Source: Cellulophaga baltica (GTDB taxonomy: Bacteria > Bacteroidota > Bacteroidia > Flavobacteriales > Flavobacteriaceae). From it: a DNA stretch of 64,000 bases. The position numbers and the translations under genes are program-made. The stretch lies in contig NZ_FNBD01000004.1 in assembly GCF_900102165.1 (NCBI RefSeq), positions 310,001 through 374,000 on the forward strand, in the 5' to 3' direction. Every line of letters starts with the position of its first letter. Position 1 is the stretch's first letter. Shown piece after piece: positions 36,872 to 45,456 of the stretch. Below the pieces are notes generated by a model. The model was given only the letters and a program-made list of their open reading frames with translations. It was not told the origin of the DNA and did no database searches.

Positions 36872-39229
36872 TTAGAAATTGATTGAAATTGAAGCACCGT
36901 ATGTTGCTGGTCTGCCTCTCCAACCAAAGTCATCAAAACCACCAAATAATGATCCTGGAACATACTCTGTATAGTATTGTTTATCTAATATGTTATTTCC
37001 CCAGATGGTAAATTTCAGGTTGTCAAAAGAAATAGAAGCACGTGCATCTAGTAATTGGTAGGCATTTGTTGTAAATGCATCTGAGTTATTTTCATCCCAA
37101 TAGGTTTTTCCTGTGCTATTTAGGTTAATAGTACCGTCAAAATTTAATTTTTCGGTCAAGGCAAAACTAGATTCTAAACCTATATTGAAGTTATTTTGAG
37201 GAACAAAAGGAGTCTTTTTACCATTAAAGGCATTAAGATCTGTTGCGGTACCATCAACACCACCGGTAGTACCACCTTCTGTAATCTCAGAATCAACAAA
37301 ACCATAATTAGCTAATAAATCTAAGAACTTAGACAATCTAATTTTTGCATCAAATTCAAAACCAATAATTCTGCTCTTATCATAATTATAGTTTCCAGGA
37401 TAAAAGGTGTCTAGATCAAATATATACTGCTGTTGGTTAGAGAAATCTGTGTAAAAAGCAGATCCATTTAAAATAAATCGGTTGTTCCACATGGAAGATT
37501 TGAAACCTAGTTCAAAATTATCCGTCAATTCATCTTCATAATCTCTGTTAAAACGATCGGTCACTGCAGGGTTAAATCCACCTGTTCGGTATCCTCTTCC
37601 GTAATTGGTATAGACCAAAACATTCTCGGTAGCTTGGTACGATATAGAAGCTTTAGGTTGTATGATATTATTAGAACGCTCAAAAGTATCACCAGATAAA
37701 TGATCTTCTTGTTCGAAAGTATCATTATCGTATCGGAAGCCTGCCGAAGCCGTAAGCTTGTCCGTTAATTTATAATCTATGAAACCAAATAGGGCATAGG
37801 TCTTTGTAGTGTTGATAACATCTGCGGCTATTCCGTAAAATAACTGATTTAAGTCAAAATCTCTATTTAATCCGTCTTGAAAAAATGGCTTTTCAATATC
37901 TTGATAAAAGCCACCAGCACTCCAATTAATTTTTCCTTCAGAAGCGATGTTATTAAAGCGTAGTTCTTGATTAAATGTTTTGGTTTCAGCGGTCTCTCCT
38001 TGTGTGAAATCATCAAAAGGAATAAAGTCTAAATCACCACTCAAAGAACGATCAACATAGTTGTAGGAAGTAATACTTTGCATTTTAACTTTGCCCGGAG
38101 TATATTCTAAAGAAAGGCTTCCAAAGGCATTGTTGATATCTGATTTTCCAGGTTCATCATGGTTTATAACATTATTGCCGTCTTCTGGGTTTGGAGAAAG
38201 TGCTCCTCCAGGAGCGCCATCTACAAAGATATTTCCTGTAGGATTTACGGAATAGTATGCGGCACCGCCACTTACATCAATAAATTGTAGTGTAGCACTG
38301 GCTTTAAAATTGTCTGCAATTCTAGCGATAATCTGACCACGAACATTGAATTCTCTAGAGAAATCTACTTTTTCATTGTTATATTCATTGGTTAACAAAC
38401 CGTCAAAATTTTTAAATTGTGTAGATAAGCGGTAAAATACTTTATCTTTTTTGATAGCCCCGGAAGAAACAAATTGGGTTAATAAAGCATTTGCGTTTCC
38501 ATAGCCTAAGGTCAAATTGTTTTTGTTCGTATTTACAGGTTCTTTAGAGTAAATGTTAATAGCTCCTCCAATGGCATTTTTACCATAGAGTGCCCCTTGA
38601 GGACCTTTCACTACTTCTATCAAAGCCAAATCAAACAATTCTTGATTTAATAAACTTGGATCTGGAATGGTGACACCATCTATAACAAAAGCCACAGGCG
38701 CATCTGCATTTCGTATTTGAGGAATACCTCTTATGGTTAAAAAATTTATCCCTGCAGCTTGTGAACTGTTTAATTTTAGGTTCGGTACTAATTTTGCGAA
38801 ATTGGTAACATTATTTATGCCATTTTTCTCAATGCCCTCACTGTTTAGAGCAGTTACAGATTCTGGGATAGACTGTATTGATTCTGTACGTTTCCGAGCC
38901 CTACCAACAACGCCTGTAAACCCTTGGACAACAACCTCATCCAATGCTTTTGCATCTTCTTCCATGGCAATACTAAGAACCGTTTTGTCTGTAGTATTTA
39001 CTTCTTGATTTCTAAAACCGATATAAGAGAAGTTTAATACAGCTCCCGAAGCTACAGAAATTTGAAAATTTCCATTAAAGTCGGTAGTCACCCCATTGGT
39101 GGTTCCTTTTTCTAAAATATTAACGCCTGGCAAGACATCACTGCCGTCTGTTACAACGCCACTTATCGTTGTACGTTGCCCCAAGCTTAATAGGGGTAGT
39201 AATAATAGGGTAAATAGTACATTTCTCAT
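36872..39229 (-). CDS. TonB-dependent outer-membrane receptor without SusD partner
   Basis: A 785-residue receptor. Signal peptide (1-17), a carboxypeptidase-regulatory-like domain (about 20-90, TISGVVTDGSDVLPGVNI), a plug domain (about 100-235, IRGIPQIRNADAPVAFVIDG, VEVVKGPQGALYGKNAIGG) and a beta-barrel ending GRPATYGASISINF. The plug motifs are of the siderophore/small-molecule type rather than SusC, and no susD follows. It heads the minus-strand unit with two NCS1 permeases and three enzymes, so it probably brings their substrate across the outer membrane. Confidence 0.9.
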   Translation of the reverse strand: MRNVLFTLLLLPLLSLGQRTTISGVVTDGSDVLPGVNILEKGTTNGVTTDFNGNFQISVASGAVLNFSYIGFRNQEVNTTDKTVLSIAMEEDAKALDEVVVQGFTGVVGRARKRTESIQSIPESVTALNSEGIEKNGINNVTNFAKLVPNLKLNSSQAAGINFLTIRGIPQIRNADAPVAFVIDGVTIPDPSLLNQELFDLALIEVVKGPQGALYGKNAIGGAINIYSKEPVNTNKNNLTLGYGNANALLTQFVSSGAIKKDKVFYRLSTQFKNFDGLLTNEYNNEKVDFSREFNVRGQIIARIADNFKASATLQFIDVSGGAAYYSVNPTGNIFVDGAPGGALSPNPEDGNNVINHDEPGKSDINNAFGSLSLEYTPGKVKMQSITSYNYVDRSLSGDLDFIPFDDFTQGETAETKTFNQELRFNNIASEGKINWSAGGFYQDIEKPFFQDGLNRDFDLNQLFYGIAADVINTTKTYALFGFIDYKLTDKLTASAGFRYDNDTFEQEDHLSGDTFERSNNIIQPKASISYQATENVLVYTNYGRGYRTGGFNPAVTDRFNRDYEDELTDNFELGFKSSMWNNRFILNGSAFYTDFSNQQQYIFDLDTFYPGNYNYDKSRIIGFEFDAKIRLSKFLDLLANYGFVDSEITEGGTTGGVDGTATDLNAFNGKKTPFVPQNNFNIGLESSFALTEKLNFDGTINLNSTGKTYWDENNSDAFTTNAYQLLDARASISFDNLKFTIWGNNILDKQYYTEYVPGSLFGGFDDFGWRGRPATYGASISINF

Positions 39230-39362
39230 AGTCCTCAGTTTTTAGAAATAATTTCGCTTTGGTTAGTTTTATGTGTTATAAATTTAATCTTCATCTATTA
39301 ATTATGATTATTTATACTTATTAAAATATTATTTAATAATTTTAGAATGAAAATCGGAATTT

Positions 39363-40598
39363 ATGAAAAAACAGGAAGTAGACTCTTTGCCACTGACTGC
39401 AGCATACTTTAAACTATTATTAGAAGATCTGTATGCAAAATTTAAAGAGAATCATAAACTAAATGAACTTCCTAAGTCCATGCAATTTTTTGGTTACGGG
39501 AATTATAATGCGGAGAAGCCTAACCTTAAGAGTGATCTGGAGCAAATAGGGAGCGATTTTATTAATGGTAAATATTTATATGATAAGGTAAGAGATTATC
39601 ATAAAGGAAAACCAGTCATAAAACTCAATAGGTATTATAAGGCTATTGTTTTATTATATCTTGGATATGAATCTATTGATCAATTTTTAAATAAGAATAC
39701 TTTAGGCGATGTAACTGAAAAGAAGCAACTAGATCTCTTGTATGATGCTACTGCGAACCAAACCTACTACTATGTAAATTATTATTTTGGAGAAGAAAAT
39801 TTAATTCTAAAAGGGGAGACGGTGATTTCCAATAATTGGAAAAAGGTGAAGCACACCTATGTATATCCTAAGGAAGATGGGAGTATTGAAACTCATTATA
39901 ATTTTGGCAATATTATTCGTCGTGAAGACACTTTACATATTAATTCTAAGACCTTGTTAGATGGTAAGTTGGTAGAAGGAGCTAGTGAAATTTATTATGT
40001 AGGTCATAATGATCTTGCTTCCTTAAAATTTTTAATTGGTACCTACTGCACTTTCGATAATTATACCAATACCGTTGCTGGCGAGGCAATTTGGGAAAAG
40101 TGTGCTTCTAAGGAGGATATGGAAGAACGGGTAAAAGACCCTAGGATTCCGCCTTATATTGCTATGGAGGTAAGGAATAAGCGCATCGTTAACAAGAGTA
40201 TTGTACCCACTCAATTTTTAGAAATTTCTAATCATAGTCCCTATGCTTCTATCTATGAAAGTCTCACAGGTACGTATGAATTTAATTTTATGATAGATGG
40301 CGTAGGCGTAGAGCAGTTAAAATTTAAGATCGCGCCTAATAATTATAAGATGATTCCACTTACAGAGAATGTGTATTTTGAAAATGACAGTTTAAAACTT
40401 TTGAATAAAGGTTCAGTAGTGCATTTTAGTTTTGATTTTACAGGGATTATCGCTTTTGATCAAGTGCAAATATATTTTAAAACCTATTTTTTAAAACCGA
40501 ATAGTGAAATACAAAATGGAACATTTAGTGGTATTGACAATGAAAATAGATTAGTAAATGGGGAAGTAAGAATTCAATTTAAAGCGAATGTTTATTAA
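39363..40598 (+). CDS. Protein of unknown function, divergent from the TonB receptor
   Basis: A 411-residue soluble protein with no signal peptide. The N-terminal part (about 1-115) is helical and contains KAIVLLYLGYESIDQFLNKN, a type of segment I have seen in the N-terminal modules of Bacteroidetes regulators. From about 120 to the end it is beta-strand-rich, with alternating charged and aromatic residues (YVNYYFGEENLILKGE, EAIWEKC). It is transcribed away from the TonB receptor with 133 bases between, the usual place of a regulator, but I cannot show a DNA-binding motif. Confidence 0.65.
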   Translation: MKKQEVDSLPLTAAYFKLLLEDLYAKFKENHKLNELPKSMQFFGYGNYNAEKPNLKSDLEQIGSDFINGKYLYDKVRDYHKGKPVIKLNRYYKAIVLLYLGYESIDQFLNKNTLGDVTEKKQLDLLYDATANQTYYYVNYYFGEENLILKGETVISNNWKKVKHTYVYPKEDGSIETHYNFGNIIRREDTLHINSKTLLDGKLVEGASEIYYVGHNDLASLKFLIGTYCTFDNYTNTVAGEAIWEKCASKEDMEERVKDPRIPPYIAMEVRNKRIVNKSIVPTQFLEISNHSPYASIYESLTGTYEFNFMIDGVGVEQLKFKIAPNNYKMIPLTENVYFENDSLKLLNKGSVVHFSFDFTGIIAFDQVQIYFKTYFLKPNSEIQNGTFSGIDNENRLVNGEVRIQFKANVY

Positions 40599-40792
40599 AA
40601 GTGTGGATCAATAAATTCTTTCAAAGCTGATTGACAGTTGCCATCGTAACATCTTCAAAGTACACCACCCGTTTGACATAAGTTGCCGCTACTTTCCCTA
40701 TTAATACCTACTTTAGTAACCCATACTTAATAATTAGGTAAACTTAGTGCTAGATAAACGTAAGATATTTGCTGCGCTAAAATACGTATGAA

Positions 40793-41932
40793 ATGAAAAC
40801 ACCAATGATTAAACTAGTAGCACTCGCAGTACTCTTTACGATAGGTTCTTGTGATTCTGATGAGAAAACAGAAACACCGGGACCGGAAGAACAAGAAAGT
40901 ATAACTATTTCTGAAGTACAGTTTGTCAATGAATTTATACTTCCGGCAGCAACCGTTTTTGAGAATACTACAGTGGGCGGACTATCAGGAATAGATTATG
41001 CTAACAATACGTGGTATCTGATTAGTGATGCTCCTAATGCGCCACATTTTTATACGGCCGCTATTGCTTTAAACCAAGATGGGATCTCTGCGGTAACCAT
41101 TACGTCTGTAAACAATTTTAAAGATGCGACAGGTACCCCTTTAGAAACGGGAATTACAGATCCTGAAGCCATCCGCTTTGCAGATGGAAACGTACTATGG
41201 ACGAGTGAAGGGAATATGAACAACCTTATTGATCCTTCGGTACGTATTGCAGCCTTAGATGGTACAATACGTCATGAAATTACCTTACCAGAACGCTACA
41301 AAGCAACGGAATCATCAGCATTTGGACCACGCCATAATGGTGTTTTTGAAGGTCTGAGCCTTAGTTATGATGGCAACGGGTATTGGGTTTCAATGGAACT
41401 TCCTTTGAAACAAGACGGGGAAGAACCTACCTTGAAAGATACGGAGGCGCCAGTGCGTATAGCTTATATTGACAAGGCTACCAATACTTTTGGAAAAGAG
41501 ATTGCCTATGAGTTAGATGCTGTTGCGCGCCCTGCTTTGCTAGGCACTACTTTTGAACTCAATGGAGTGGTGGAAATCTTATCCTATGACGAAAATAAGT
41601 TTTTAGTAGTAGAACGTTCTTTTTCTACAGGCTATGCAGATGGTGGAAATACTGTTAAAATTTATAAAGTTGATGCTACAAATGCAACGGATGTGAGTAC
41701 GCTAGAAACGTTAAAAGGAGCTACCTATACCAAAGCAACGAAAACGCTTTTGTTTGATTTTGAAACCGTGCGTGACCAACTAACCGAAAATATGGTAGAT
41801 AATATAGAGGGCATAACTTTTGGCCCTACTTTAGAAAATGGGAATCGTTCTTTAGTTCTGGTGGCGGATAATAATTTTAGTGCCTTTATTCCTCAACTAA
41901 ATCAGTTTATCTTATTGGAAATTCTCAACTAA
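40793..41932 (+). CDS. Phytase-like (esterase-like) beta-propeller lipoprotein
   Basis: A 379-residue lipoprotein (lipobox TIGSC) of the 'esterase-like activity of phytase' family. Segments VGGLSGIDYANNTWYLISD, ITDPEAIRFADGNVLWTSEG, GVFEGLSLSYDGNGYWVSME and DNIEGITFGP mark the propeller. Family members have been linked to phosphoester or esterase activity outside the cell; the substrate is not predictable. It is a single gene ended by a strong hairpin. Confidence 0.82.
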   Translation: MKTPMIKLVALAVLFTIGSCDSDEKTETPGPEEQESITISEVQFVNEFILPAATVFENTTVGGLSGIDYANNTWYLISDAPNAPHFYTAAIALNQDGISAVTITSVNNFKDATGTPLETGITDPEAIRFADGNVLWTSEGNMNNLIDPSVRIAALDGTIRHEITLPERYKATESSAFGPRHNGVFEGLSLSYDGNGYWVSMELPLKQDGEEPTLKDTEAPVRIAYIDKATNTFGKEIAYELDAVARPALLGTTFELNGVVEILSYDENKFLVVERSFSTGYADGGNTVKIYKVDATNATDVSTLETLKGATYTKATKTLLFDFETVRDQLTENMVDNIEGITFGPTLENGNRSLVLVADNNFSAFIPQLNQFILLEILN

Positions 41933-41953
41933 ACTCCTTTCCGGGCACCTTTA

Positions 41954-41995
41954 AAAAATCTCCTCTTTAAGCATGCGCTTAAAGAGGAGATTTTT
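41954..41995. terminator. Strong bidirectional terminator
   Basis: Perfect 19-bp stem (41954-41972 with 41977-41995, core TCTCCTCTTTAAGC) with tetraloop ATGC; A5 on one side and T5 on the other, between convergent genes. Confidence 0.88.
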
Positions 41996-42041
41996 GCTTT
42001 AATCCCAGCATCACCCGGCTAACCATGTATAAAATGTAAAC

Positions 42042-42884
42042 TTAGCTATACAAGGTATTGTCATGCGCTATCACATGCTCTTTTACCTTAAGTTGAAATT
42101 CTTGTGGTGTTTGTCCTGCATGTTGTTTAAAAAAGCGACTGAAGTACGAATGATCTTTGAAGTCTAAATTATAGGCTATTTCTTTAATTGTATTTTCACT
42201 GTGTATGATTTGACGTTTTGCTTCCAAGATTAACCGATCATGAATTAATTGCACGCCTGTTTTGTCTAATTTTTCTTTTAAAATCTGATTGAGGCGTTTA
42301 GCACTAATGCCTAATTGTGCTGCATAAAATTTAGCAGTGCGTTCCTCTTTATAATTATTCTCTAACAACAACATAAATTCATAAACACGCTTTTCATTAA
42401 TGTCTTGTAAGGTAAAATGCTGCTCTTTTAAATGTATCAGCTTTAATAAGAATACTTTTAATAAGGCTTTGATCATGACCAAGTTCACCGTTGGTTTGTT
42501 ATAATCTTCTTCTAAAAGCTGTAATACAGCAACCAAACCTTTAGAAGTTTCTTCATTGACTTGTAAACATGAAAACTCGCCTTGTATGTTAAACATTCTA
42601 AAAACATCCATCAGAAATTCCTTTAAATCGCCTTCCAATAATTCTTGTTTAAAAGAAATCAAAACGCCATTTTTTCCAGCCTTGTTTAATTGATGCACAC
42701 GGTAAGGTGGAATCAAATAAATCCAATCGCCCTTTAAGGTTTGAAAATCATGTTGTGGCACATGGAGCGCATCTTCGTTCCGTAACCATACAATCTCAAA
42801 GAAATCTCTGCGGGCAGGATCATTTAAATAGGCAGGAGGACAGTTTCCTAAATCTCGAATATATAATACTTTATCACTAAGCAT
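42042..42884 (-). CDS. AraC-family regulator, divergent from hxlBA
   Basis: A 280-residue regulator with an N-terminal cupin-type sensor (DFFEIVWLRNEDALHVPQHDF, DWIYLIPPYRVHQL) and a C-terminal AraC domain (AAQLGISAKRLNQILKEKLDK; TIKEIAYNLDFKDHSYFSRFFKQHAGQTPQEF). It is transcribed away from hxlB with 227 bases between, so it is the likely activator of the formaldehyde-fixation genes and of itself. Direct repeats of GTACCA (around 42963 and 43014) lie in this gap. Confidence 0.88.
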   Translation of the reverse strand: MLSDKVLYIRDLGNCPPAYLNDPARRDFFEIVWLRNEDALHVPQHDFQTLKGDWIYLIPPYRVHQLNKAGKNGVLISFKQELLEGDLKEFLMDVFRMFNIQGEFSCLQVNEETSKGLVAVLQLLEEDYNKPTVNLVMIKALLKVFLLKLIHLKEQHFTLQDINEKRVYEFMLLLENNYKEERTAKFYAAQLGISAKRLNQILKEKLDKTGVQLIHDRLILEAKRQIIHSENTIKEIAYNLDFKDHSYFSRFFKQHAGQTPQEFQLKVKEHVIAHDNTLYS

Positions 42885-43062
42885 AGTATGTGTGTTTGCG
42901 GCATTTTATAGTATTTTACTATCTGCCTATTATCGCCCTAAAAAAATAGGGTTTCCAAAATGTACCACAAAAATAGCGAATATCACCATTGTTTTTTATC
43001 ATTAGGGCAAATAGTACCAGACAACTATCAAATAGTATAACTATTTAGCTTAAAAGCGGCAA

Positions 43063-43070
43063 TAACTTTG
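43063..43070 (+). promoter_or_regulatory. Candidate -7 element (TAACTTTG) of hxlBA
   Basis: Perfect TAnnTTTG match 42 bases before the hxlB ATG. The -33 box is poor (TTTA at 43044-43047), again compatible with activation by the divergent AraC protein. Confidence 0.45.
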
Positions 43071-43111
43071 TACTCGAAAGTACAGAGCAATCAATTAAAG
43101 TATTAAGCGCA

Positions 43112-43696
43112 ATGAAAAGCATACTCCATAATAAAGAGACCCAATTAGTAGAAAGTGCTATGAACACCATTATTGATGAGCATATAAAACTGATACATCT
43201 GATAAAGTATGAAGAAATAGCAGGGCTAATTCCTACGATTACCGATGCCAAACATATTTTTATTATGGGCGCTGGTAGAACGGGACTAATGATGAAAGCT
43301 GCTGCGATGCGATTAATGCATTTAGGGTATGAGGTTCATGTGGTCGGGGAGACTACTGCACCGGCAATTATGGAAGGTGATGTCTTCATCGCAGGCTCTG
43401 GTTCTGGAACTACGAGTGGGATAGTTAGCGCGGCAGAAACGGCAAAGAAAGTAGGGGCAGAAGTACTTTGTTTTACAACCAATCCCGCATCTGCATTGGC
43501 ACAGCTAGCAAAGCATACGGTAACCATTCCCGCAGCACAGAAGCAAGAGAGAGATACGGCAGTATCCAAACAATATGCGGGTAGCCTCTTTGAGCAATCT
43601 TTATTATTAGTTTTTGATGCGCTGATACAAACGCTCTGGGAATTAGACGGCAGTACTGCTTCCGAATTATGGAAGCGTCATGCTAATATGGAATAA
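43112..43696 (+). CDS. hxlB: 6-phospho-3-hexuloisomerase
   Basis: A 194-residue SIS-domain isomerase. The phosphosugar-binding pattern is FIMGAGRTGLMMKAAAMRL, GETTAPAIMEGDVFIAGSGSGTTSG and EVLCFTTNP. It converts hexulose 6-phosphate, made from formaldehyde and ribulose 5-phosphate, to fructose 6-phosphate. The start MKSILHNKETQ is used because it follows a good -7 element. It is followed 47 bases later by hxlA, the preceding enzyme of the pathway, which makes the assignment firm. Confidence 0.93.
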   Translation: MKSILHNKETQLVESAMNTIIDEHIKLIHLIKYEEIAGLIPTITDAKHIFIMGAGRTGLMMKAAAMRLMHLGYEVHVVGETTAPAIMEGDVFIAGSGSGTTSGIVSAAETAKKVGAEVLCFTTNPASALAQLAKHTVTIPAAQKQERDTAVSKQYAGSLFEQSLLLVFDALIQTLWELDGSTASELWKRHANME

Positions 43697-43743
43697 TACG
43701 AAGCATACACATAGAATTTAAGAATAGTTAAAAAAAGAAGAAA

Positions 43744-44373
43744 ATGGCAAAATTACAAGTAGCAATAGATTTATTAGATATAGACGAAGCAATAGCTTTA
43801 GCAACTAAAGTAGCTCCGTACATAGATATCATAGAATTAGGAACTCCGCTTATTAAGAGCGAGGGACTAGCGGGAATTAGAAAGATGAAAGATGCTTTTC
43901 CTGATAAAATGGTGTTAGCAGATTTTAAAACGGCCGATGCCGGAGAATTAGAAGCAAATATGGCTTTTGGTGCAGGAGCGGACTACATTACTGTTTTAGG
44001 GGCTACAGGAGATTCTACCATTGCGGGAGCAGTAAAAGCAGCTAAGGAACATGGTAAAGGAGTTGTAGTAGATACTATCGGGGTAAAAGACAGAGTAAAA
44101 CGTGCAAAAGAAGCTATCGCTTTAGGAGCAGAGTTTGTAGAATTACATGCAGGTTTAGATGAGCAGGCAGAAGATGGATACTCTATACAAGTACTGATAG
44201 ACGAAGCAGCAAGAGCAGGAGTAGCTGTTTCTATAGCGGGTGGTGTTAATTTAAAAAGCATTACTGCAGTTAAAAACTCTGGAGTTATAGTTGCTGTTGC
44301 GGGTGCCGCAATTTATGGTGCGGAAGATCCAGCAAAAGCAGCTCAAGAGTTACAGGCGTTAGCAATGGCTTAA
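43744..44373 (+). CDS. hxlA: 3-hexulose-6-phosphate synthase
   Basis: A 209-residue TIM-barrel of the orotidine-decarboxylase superfamily. Characteristic motifs: LQVAIDLLD, IIELGTPLIKSEG, the metal/substrate site ADFKTADAGELEA (D60, K62, D65), GATGDSTI and SIAGGVNL. It condenses formaldehyde with ribulose 5-phosphate. In organisms that are not methylotrophs the pair detoxifies formaldehyde. Possible sources here are oxidative demethylation of 6-O-methyl-galactose from porphyran and AlkB-type reactions. The operon ends in a hairpin at 44409-44441. Confidence 0.93.
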   Translation: MAKLQVAIDLLDIDEAIALATKVAPYIDIIELGTPLIKSEGLAGIRKMKDAFPDKMVLADFKTADAGELEANMAFGAGADYITVLGATGDSTIAGAVKAAKEHGKGVVVDTIGVKDRVKRAKEAIALGAEFVELHAGLDEQAEDGYSIQVLIDEAARAGVAVSIAGGVNLKSITAVKNSGVIVAVAGAAIYGAEDPAKAAQELQALAMA

Positions 44374-44408
44374 TCGTTTTGTAAATTGAATAAGCAGTTT
44401 TTATAAGT

Positions 44409-44441
44409 ACAAATCCCCATTACGGCATTATGGGGATTTGT
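44409..44441 (+). terminator. Terminator after hxlA
   Basis: Perfect 12-bp stem ACAAATCCCCAT (44409-44420) / ATGGGGATTTGT (44430-44441) with a 9-base loop; the following T run is short. Confidence 0.7.
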
Positions 44442-44471
44442 TATTTGGTATAGGTTGCTAATGGTTGCTAA

Positions 44472-44505
44472 GGGTACAAATAGGGTAGTAGGTAGCGGGT
44501 ACAAA
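44472..44505 (+). repeat. Direct repeat GGGTACAAA, candidate regulator site
   Basis: GGGTACAAA occurs at 44472-44480 and 44497-44505 with a partial GGGTAGTA between. The 11-mer GGTACAAAAAA at 44498-44508 recurs, on the other strand, upstream of the nitroreductase (9786-9796). Possibly AraC-type sites before the DoxX-like gene. Confidence 0.35.
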
Positions 44506-44609
44506 AAAGGTTCAAGAGTATTTGTAGTATTTTAATTACGGATTGCGATGACATTGGTCCGCATTTATCAATAATTTTGGATATCTTAGGTATTAAAAAC
44601 CAAATTGTT

Positions 44610-44987
44610 ATGACCGTATTAGATTATGTAATTATTGCCTTAAAACTTATTGTTTCTTTAAGCATCTTAAATGTGTGGTTGCTGCAACCTCAAAAAGCTA
44701 CAAAATGGCGTGGCGGCGCTGCTACGACAATCAAAGAAGAGTTTAAAGCGTATGGCTTATCAGAAACAGTCTGTTACGTGATTGGCTTTTTAAAAATAAC
44801 TTTGGCGCTGATTCTTTTAGCCTCTATAAAATTTGAAAGCTTAAGTTTAATTGGGAGTCTAGGATTAGCCCTTTTATTATTGGGGTCTATCGTGATGCAC
44901 TTTAAAATAAAAGATCCACTATATAAATCATTTCCAGCCTTCTTATTTGTGGTGATGAATTTAGGTATTGCCTATTTCTTTCTTTAA
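44610..44987 (+). CDS. DoxX-like small membrane protein
   Basis: About 125 residues from the ATG at 44610 (MTVLDYVIIALKLIVSLSIL); an upstream TTG at 44577 is less likely. Four hydrophobic helices with the DoxX-like landmarks WLLQPQKATKWRGG, GFLKITLALILLASI and IKDPLYKSFPAFLFVVMN. DoxX-family proteins are quinone- or redox-linked inner-membrane proteins of mostly unknown role. Its stop codon overlaps the stop of a convergent DoxX-like gene. Confidence 0.8.
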   Translation: MTVLDYVIIALKLIVSLSILNVWLLQPQKATKWRGGAATTIKEEFKAYGLSETVCYVIGFLKITLALILLASIKFESLSLIGSLGLALLLLGSIVMHFKIKDPLYKSFPAFLFVVMNLGIAYFFL

Positions 44988-45334
44988 AAATACAGTGTAT
45001 ACGTCTTAAATGCGATAATACTATTAAGCACGGCAAAGAAGAAAGACGGAGAAGATTGTAAAAAATTATCTTTGATTTTTAAACGAACGATAAATCCTGC
45101 TAACATTAAAAGACTTAACCCTATAGCCGCTATAAAAAGCACTATGGGTTGAAGGTATAATCCTAAAACTAGACCTATAGCACCAAGTAATTGCAGGTAT
45201 CCTGTGGTGCGTCTAAAGCGGACTAAATTATACCGCACAAACTCTTTGATTATAAAATCGGAGTAGAAGCAACTGAATCCGAAATATAGAAAAGCCAGAC
45301 TAGAAAACCAGATTAAGAGAGGCAATAGATTCAC
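44984..45334 (-). CDS. DoxX-like small membrane protein, convergent copy
   Basis: A 116-residue, four-helix protein with YLQLLGAIGLVLGLYL and RLKIKDNFLQSSPSFFFAVLNS, a distant relative of its convergent neighbour (compare IKDPLYKSFPAFLFVVMN). Stop codons overlap (TAA at 44985-44987 on plus, 44984-44986 on minus), so there is no terminator between them. Function unknown, probably redox-linked. Confidence 0.8.
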   Translation of the reverse strand: MNLLPLLIWFSSLAFLYFGFSCFYSDFIIKEFVRYNLVRFRRTTGYLQLLGAIGLVLGLYLQPIVLFIAAIGLSLLMLAGFIVRLKIKDNFLQSSPSFFFAVLNSIIAFKTYTLYF

Positions 45335-45404
45335 AACGTTTTTAGCTAAAGTTAATGATATTTAAAAGATATAAGCTTAGTAGTTTACTTGAAATTTATA
45401 AAAC

Positions 45405-45436
45405 AAAAAAACCGACCTGTAAAGGTCGGTTTTTTT
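45405..45436. terminator. Terminator downstream of rpoD
   Basis: AAAAAAACCGACCT / AGGTCGGTTTTTT hairpin: stem ACCGACCT (45411-45418) / AGGTCGGT (45423-45430), loop GTAA, extended by A6/T6 pairing. It is 20 bases after the rpoD stop on the minus strand. Confidence 0.88.
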
Positions 45437-45456
45437 GTTATGTACATATGTGTTTT

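Noticed and set aside
44571-44579. TAATTTTG as a promoter for the DoxX-like gene
   Set aside because: It matches the -7 consensus but the nearest TTG is too close and lacks the first T, and the ATG at 44610 lies only 31 bases away; too weak to list as a feature.
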